From: Desulfobacterales bacterium
Lineage (GTDB): Bacteria > Desulfobacterota > Desulfobacteria > Desulfobacterales > UBA5852
Length of the DNA stretch: 26,978 nt
Direction: 5' to 3'
Assembly (NCBI GenBank): GCA_030066455.1
Contig: JASJBQ010000032.1
Span: forward strand, 1 to 26,978
A program made the position numbers and the translations under genes. This document shows positions 23,478 through 26,978 of this stretch, piece by piece; position 1 is the stretch's first letter; each line of letters begins with the position of its first letter. Under the pieces are notes generated by a model. That model had not been told where the DNA came from and ran no database searches. It saw only the letters and a program-made list of their open reading frames with translations.

Positions 23478-24887
23478 ATGCCCCCCCCACACGGCGACCT
23501 GAACCGCCTTATCAACCCCAAGGCCATCGCCGTGGTGGGCGCCAGCAAGCGTGAAGGCAGCATCGGACGGATCATATTCGAGCGGCTCCTCCCGTCCCTG
23601 CGCAAACTCTACCCCGTCCATCCGGGCGGTGGCACGATTCTGGGGCATGAGGCCGTTACCGATGTCGGCGCCCTGCCGAAGGGCATCGATCTCGCGGTCA
23701 TCGCCACCGGCGCTGCCGCCGCGGTCGGTGCGGTCGAAGCCTGTGCGGCCCGCGGCATCCCCTTCGCCGTCGTCGTCGCCGGCGGTTTCGGCGAAACCGG
23801 CGCCCGGGGTGCAAAGCTCGAGCAGCGTCTCCAAGCCGTCACCCAAACGACAGGTTGTCGGATTCTGGGACCCAACTCGCTGGGGATCTTCATTCCCGGC
23901 GAGCGGCTGGACACGATCTTCGTCGAGCATGGCGACAAAGCGCTGAGCCGGGGCGGCGGGGTGGCTTTCGTGACCCAGAGTGGCTCGGTGGGTGTCGAGG
24001 CCCTGGGACTGGCCAGCAATGTCGGTTACGGCCTGCGGGCCTTCGTAGGGCTCGGCAACAAATGCGACCTCGATGAGCTCGATTTTCTGGAATATTTCGG
24101 CGACGATCGTGATACCCGCTGCCTGGCCTTCTATTTGGAGGACATCGCCCACGGCCGCCGGTTTCTGGAGCGGGCCCGCGAGGTCACCCGGCGCAAAGCG
24201 GTCATCGTCCTCAAGGCCGGGCGCACGCCCGCCGGTGTGCGGGCGGTAAGCAGCCACACCGGACGGCTGGCGGGCATGGACGCCGTCATCGGCGGGGCCT
24301 TGCGCCAATACGGCATTCAGCGGGTCGTGGATGACGAGGAGCTCTGTGACGCTTCCAAATGCCTGGCCATGCTGCCGCCCACCCGCGGCAACCGGGTGGC
24401 CGTGCTCACGCCGGCCGGTGGATTCGGGGTCATGTGCGCCGACTATGTCGAAGGTGAGCAGCGCGGCATCCCTTTGGCGATGGCCCGCTTGGGCCCGCGG
24501 ACAGTGGAACGCATCCGTACGGCGACCCTGCCGTATGCGGCCTGCAACAACCCGGTGGACCTGACGGCCAGCGCCGACGACGGCATGTTCGGGGCCGGCC
24601 TGGATGCATTGCTGGATGATGACGGCGTCGACATCGTCATCTGCACGGCCTTTTTCGCACCGCCGGCGATTTCCGACGGCTTGATCGACACGGTTGCCGC
24701 CCGCGCCCGTCGGAACGTCAAGCCGGTCATCACTTTCACCCAGTACGGCCCATTCACGGATCTGTATCTGCGAAGGTTTCACGACGCGGGGGTCGTCGGA
24801 TTCCCTTCCATCAGCCGGGCCGTCCGGGCGGCCCGCTTTCTGGTGGAGCGCGCCCGCATTCTGGCTTCTTTGGGAGCGACGTCATGA
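23478..24887 (+). CDS. ADP-forming acyl-CoA synthetase, alpha subunit (CoA-binding and ligase domains)
   Basis: 469 residues from the ATG at 23478, with AAGGAAG 7 bases upstream. Residues 15-30 begin the CoA-binding Rossmann domain (AIAVVGASKREGSIG). Residues about 160-290 form the succinyl-CoA-ligase-like domain, with GGGVAFVTQSGSVG at 159-172 and the phosphohistidine His260 in SHTGRLAG. Residues about 290-469 are the third ligase-like domain. The family (as in acetyl-CoA synthetase, ADP-forming) converts acyl-CoA plus ADP and phosphate to acid, CoA and ATP, giving substrate-level phosphorylation. Its stop overlaps the beta gene by four bases (ATGA), so they form a complex. The acyl substrate is not determined. 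Confidence 0.92.
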   Translation: MPPPHGDLNRLINPKAIAVVGASKREGSIGRIIFERLLPSLRKLYPVHPGGGTILGHEAVTDVGALPKGIDLAVIATGAAAAVGAVEACAARGIPFAVVVAGGFGETGARGAKLEQRLQAVTQTTGCRILGPNSLGIFIPGERLDTIFVEHGDKALSRGGGVAFVTQSGSVGVEALGLASNVGYGLRAFVGLGNKCDLDELDFLEYFGDDRDTRCLAFYLEDIAHGRRFLERAREVTRRKAVIVLKAGRTPAGVRAVSSHTGRLAGMDAVIGGALRQYGIQRVVDDEELCDASKCLAMLPPTRGNRVAVLTPAGGFGVMCADYVEGEQRGIPLAMARLGPRTVERIRTATLPYAACNNPVDLTASADDGMFGAGLDALLDDDGVDIVICTAFFAPPAISDGLIDTVAARARRNVKPVITFTQYGPFTDLYLRRFHDAGVVGFPSISRAVRAARFLVERARILASLGATS

Positions 24888-25573
24888 GGGCCACCTTGAC
24901 CCGATGGCATTCCGGCCTGACCGTGGCCGGCCGGCCCGATGAATATGAAGTTAAACGCCTTCTGGCGCTGCTGGGGCTGCAGGTTCCGGACGGCAGGCGA
25001 TTGCTGAGCGGAACGCTCGATGCCCCGCCGCCGTTTGACGGGCCCTACGCCCTGAAAGTCTGTTCACCCGATATCCTCCACAAGACCGACGTCCAGGGCG
25101 TCGTGCTGAACCTGGACCGTGAATCGCTGAAGGCGGGCATACGGCGGATTGCCACGGCTTTTCCGCAGACCCCGCTGCTTGTCGAGCAGATGGCGGTTTC
25201 GCGGGGGCCGGAAATGATCGCCGGCGCGCTGATGGACCCCTCATTCGGCCCGGCCGTCATGGTGGGCGCCGGGGGCATTCTGACCGAGATCGCCCCCGAC
25301 GTGGTCTTCCGATTGGCACCGCTGGATGCAAAGGAAGCCATGCACATGCTGGGGGAGTTGCGGATCGCTCCGGTGTTTGAAGGCTACCGGGGGCTTGACC
25401 TGGACGCCCATGCCCTGGCGCGCTTGCTGGTTGTCGTCAGCCGCCTCGCGGCCGCCTGGGACAAGGCCTTTGATCAACTGGATCTGAACCCCATCGTCTG
25501 GACCGGGCGGGATTGGATGATCCTCGATGCCAAGCTTGTCCTGAACCCTGCAAGCGCGGCATCTGCGCCCTAA
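24884..25573 (+). CDS. ADP-forming acyl-CoA synthetase, beta subunit (ATP-grasp)
   Basis: 229 residues, the length of the ATP-grasp beta subunit of ADP-forming acetyl/acyl-CoA synthetases. Residues about 20-40 (EYEVKRLLALLGLQVPDGR) start the fold. ALKVCSPDILHKTDVQGV at 56-72 contains His66, the second phosphohistidine site, where the usual Gly-Gly is Gln-Gly. MVGAGGILTEIAPDVVFRLAPL and the final DLNPIVW (nucleotide and metal ligands) are conserved. It pairs with the alpha subunit encoded by the overlapping upstream gene. The enzyme is typical of anaerobes and archaea that conserve energy from acyl-CoA. Confidence 0.92.
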   Translation: MRATLTRWHSGLTVAGRPDEYEVKRLLALLGLQVPDGRRLLSGTLDAPPPFDGPYALKVCSPDILHKTDVQGVVLNLDRESLKAGIRRIATAFPQTPLLVEQMAVSRGPEMIAGALMDPSFGPAVMVGAGGILTEIAPDVVFRLAPLDAKEAMHMLGELRIAPVFEGYRGLDLDAHALARLLVVVSRLAAAWDKAFDQLDLNPIVWTGRDWMILDAKLVLNPASAASAP

Positions 25574-25624
25574 GGCTAACAAGGCGGCCCGCGCGCCAGC
25601 GGACGTCGTCACAACACCGATGCC

Positions 25625-26428
25625 ATGATCGAGCTTATGAAAATCCTCCTACCGGTTATTATCGTCGGGCTGGGCCTGCTCTATTTCTTCCAGGACGCCC
25701 TGATCTTTTTCCCCCAGTCCACGCCGGCTGAAAACCGGGCCCGGTTCGAGCCGCATGCGTATCGGGTGACGCAGGCCGGCGTCGATCTGCAAGGCTGGTT
25801 CGTTCGGGGGACGGTCTCCTCTGAAAGGCCGCTGCTGGTCTATTACGGCGGCAATGCCGAGGAGGTCTCCGTCAATCTATGGGATCTCGATCGATTCGAG
25901 GCCGGCGGGTTTCTGTTCATGAATTATCGGGGGTATGGCGACAGCGGGGGCAAGCCCTCCCAGACGGCCCTTTGCCGGGATGCCGTACACATCCTGGACC
26001 ACATGGTCGACCGCCAGAATATCCCGCTGGAGCACATCGTTTTGATGGGGCGCAGCCTGGGTTCGGGCGTGGCCGTGCACGTGGCCGCCAATCGCAAGGT
26101 GCGCGGCGTCATACTGATAACGCCCTTCGACAGCCTGACGAACGTCGCCCGCCACCACTACCCCATTTTCCCGGTGCGTCTGCTGCTCAAGCACCCCTTC
26201 GATTCCCTGGCGCTGGCGCCGGCGATCCAGACCCCGGCGTTGATGCTGATCGCCGAGCAGGACGAGGTTATTCCCCCGCGCTTCGCGCTGAATCTGGCCC
26301 GGGCCTGGGGTGGACCGGCACAAACGGTCGTCATCGAGGGGGCCGGACATAACGACATCCACCTTGATCAGCGCTACTGGACGGCTATCGGCCGCTTTCT
26401 GGCCGGCCGCAAGGAAGACCCAGAGTAG
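25625..26428 (+). CDS. Membrane-anchored alpha/beta hydrolase (BEM46/ABHD13-like)
   Basis: 267 residues. Residues 5-22 are an N-terminal membrane anchor (MKILLPVIIVGLGLLYFF). The catalytic triad is visible: Ser144 in GRSLGSG, Asp213 in EQDEVIP and His242 in GHNDIH. The oxyanion-side motif MNYRGYGDSGG at 99-109 is typical of the BEM46 family. It would hydrolyse an ester or thioester at the membrane; the substrate is unknown. The start at 25625 has no strong ribosome-binding site, and the next Met, at residue 5, could be used. It is followed after 3 bases by the AlkD-type gene, so the two are likely co-transcribed. Confidence 0.85.
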   Translation: MIELMKILLPVIIVGLGLLYFFQDALIFFPQSTPAENRARFEPHAYRVTQAGVDLQGWFVRGTVSSERPLLVYYGGNAEEVSVNLWDLDRFEAGGFLFMNYRGYGDSGGKPSQTALCRDAVHILDHMVDRQNIPLEHIVLMGRSLGSGVAVHVAANRKVRGVILITPFDSLTNVARHHYPIFPVRLLLKHPFDSLALAPAIQTPALMLIAEQDEVIPPRFALNLARAWGGPAQTVVIEGAGHNDIHLDQRYWTAIGRFLAGRKEDPE

Positions 26429-26431
26429 ATC

Positions 26432-26978
26432 ATGCTGGAAGGACTGCGCAACGAACTGCAAAACCTGGCCGATCCTCGGGTGGCGGCCCATTCGCAGCGG
26501 TTCTTCAAGACCGGCCCCGGCGAGTACGGTGAAGGCGATCAATTCATCGGGATTCGCGTTCCCGTGTTGCGGCGGCTGGCGCGCAAATATGCGTCGCTGC
26601 CCACCCCAGCGGTCGAACGCCTGCTGCGCTCCACGATCCACGAGCACCGCCAGACCGCGGTGTTCATTCTCGTGGGGCGTTTTAAAACGGGAACCGAGGC
26701 GGAGCGGCGCGCCATTTATGCCCTCTATCTTCGCCATACGGCCGATATCAACAACTGGGATCTGGTGGACGCTTCGGCGGAACACATTCTCGGTGCCTGG
26801 CTGCAGCATCGCAGCCGCAAACCGTTGAGGCAACTGGCCGCGGCCGCATCCCTCTGGGAACGGCGCATGGCCGTGATGGCCACCTTTCATTATATCAAAC
26901 AGGGGGAATTCGAGGAGACGCTGCGGCTTGCCCAAATGTTGCTTGGCGACCGTGAGGATCTGATTCACAAAGCGGTGG
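26432..26978 (+). CDS. AlkD-type DNA alkylation repair glycosylase (C-terminus outside window)
   Basis: 182 codons from the ATG at 26432, still open at the right edge. HEAT-like helical repeats of the AlkD fold are visible, for example RRLARKYASLPTPAVERLLRS. The NNWDLVDAS run near residue 110 contains the conserved Trp and Asp that position the alkylated base and support excision. WERRMAVMATFHYIKQG and LIHKAVG at the end also match the family. AlkD releases N3- and N7-alkylated bases without flipping them out. Short spacing to the upstream hydrolase gene suggests the same transcript; no functional link is evident. Confidence 0.9.
   Translation, partial: MLEGLRNELQNLADPRVAAHSQRFFKTGPGEYGEGDQFIGIRVPVLRRLARKYASLPTPAVERLLRSTIHEHRQTAVFILVGRFKTGTEAERRAIYALYLRHTADINNWDLVDASAEHILGAWLQHRSRKPLRQLAAAASLWERRMAVMATFHYIKQGEFEETLRLAQMLLGDREDLIHKAV

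Noticed and set aside
23442..24782. 446-codon minus-strand open frame opposite the synthetase alpha subunit
   Set aside because: Antisense to a conserved gene; His/Gln/Gly-rich with no domain.
25877..26968. 363-codon minus-strand open frame opposite the hydrolase and AlkD genes
   Set aside because: It crosses two genuine genes and their junction, and carries no motif.
1..26978. Mobile elements, CRISPR arrays, tRNA or rRNA
   Set aside because: No transposase or integrase motif, regularly spaced repeat, tRNA cloverleaf or rRNA sequence was seen.

Overview
This is a GC-rich, densely coded bacterial chromosome segment. It has an apparent Gram-negative envelope gene set: an RND efflux pump with its adaptor, an MlaC-like periplasmic lipid carrier, and a PEP-CTERM-like sorted protein. 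It also carries a split ADP-forming acyl-CoA synthetase, a PilZ protein and an NtrC-like regulator. This mix, together with the translation signals, suggests a Desulfobacterota (deltaproteobacterial, Desulfosarcina-like) genome. That placement is inference only, because there is no rRNA or other marker here. I see no phage, insertion sequence, CRISPR array, tRNA or rRNA.

Layout. (1) 1-2064: a cofactor/nucleotide block. mobA runs off the left edge on the minus strand. On the plus strand a leader with an unusual inverted repeat precedes pyrR, which overlaps moaB by one base. (2) 2122-5048, minus strand: pabA followed by a pabB-pabC fusion, i.e. the complete chorismate to p-aminobenzoate branch of folate synthesis in two overlapping genes. 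(3) 5049-6422: a long AT-rich intergenic stretch, then a secreted protein with a C-terminal sorting-like signal and a good terminator. (4) 6595-10285: a coniferyl-type aldehyde dehydrogenase, an MlaC-like protein without a clear start codon, a dienoyl-CoA-reductase-type SDR, and an exported protein of unknown function. (5) 10470-12149: a large zinc ribbon / PAS / GAF / zinc ribbon / PilZ protein, probably a c-di-GMP effector. (6) 12260-18046, minus strand: an RND permease, its membrane fusion protein, and upstream of them a regulator that looks like an NtrC-family protein but has lost its receiver and ATPase catalytic residues while keeping its DNA-binding domain. (7) 18503-21369: a TPR-like protein, an ElaA-type acetyltransferase, a decayed flavin amine-oxidase-like pseudogene and a methyltransferase. 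(8) 21626-26978: a membrane-anchored protein with a zinc ribbon and a metzincin-like protease motif, a hotdog thioesterase, the alpha and beta subunits of an ADP-forming acyl-CoA synthetase, an alpha/beta hydrolase, and an AlkD-type DNA glycosylase that runs off the right edge.

How the genes may work together. PabA with PabB-PabC forms a self-sufficient pABA module. The thioesterase and the acyl-CoA synthetase pair sit together and act on the same class of acyl-CoA, with ATP conservation by the synthetase. The RND pump, adaptor and degenerate regulator form one directional unit with no outer-membrane channel gene next to it. The most unusual items are the degenerate regulator, the zinc ribbon-PAS-GAF-PilZ fusion, the metzincin-like membrane protein, and the leader structure before pyrR.
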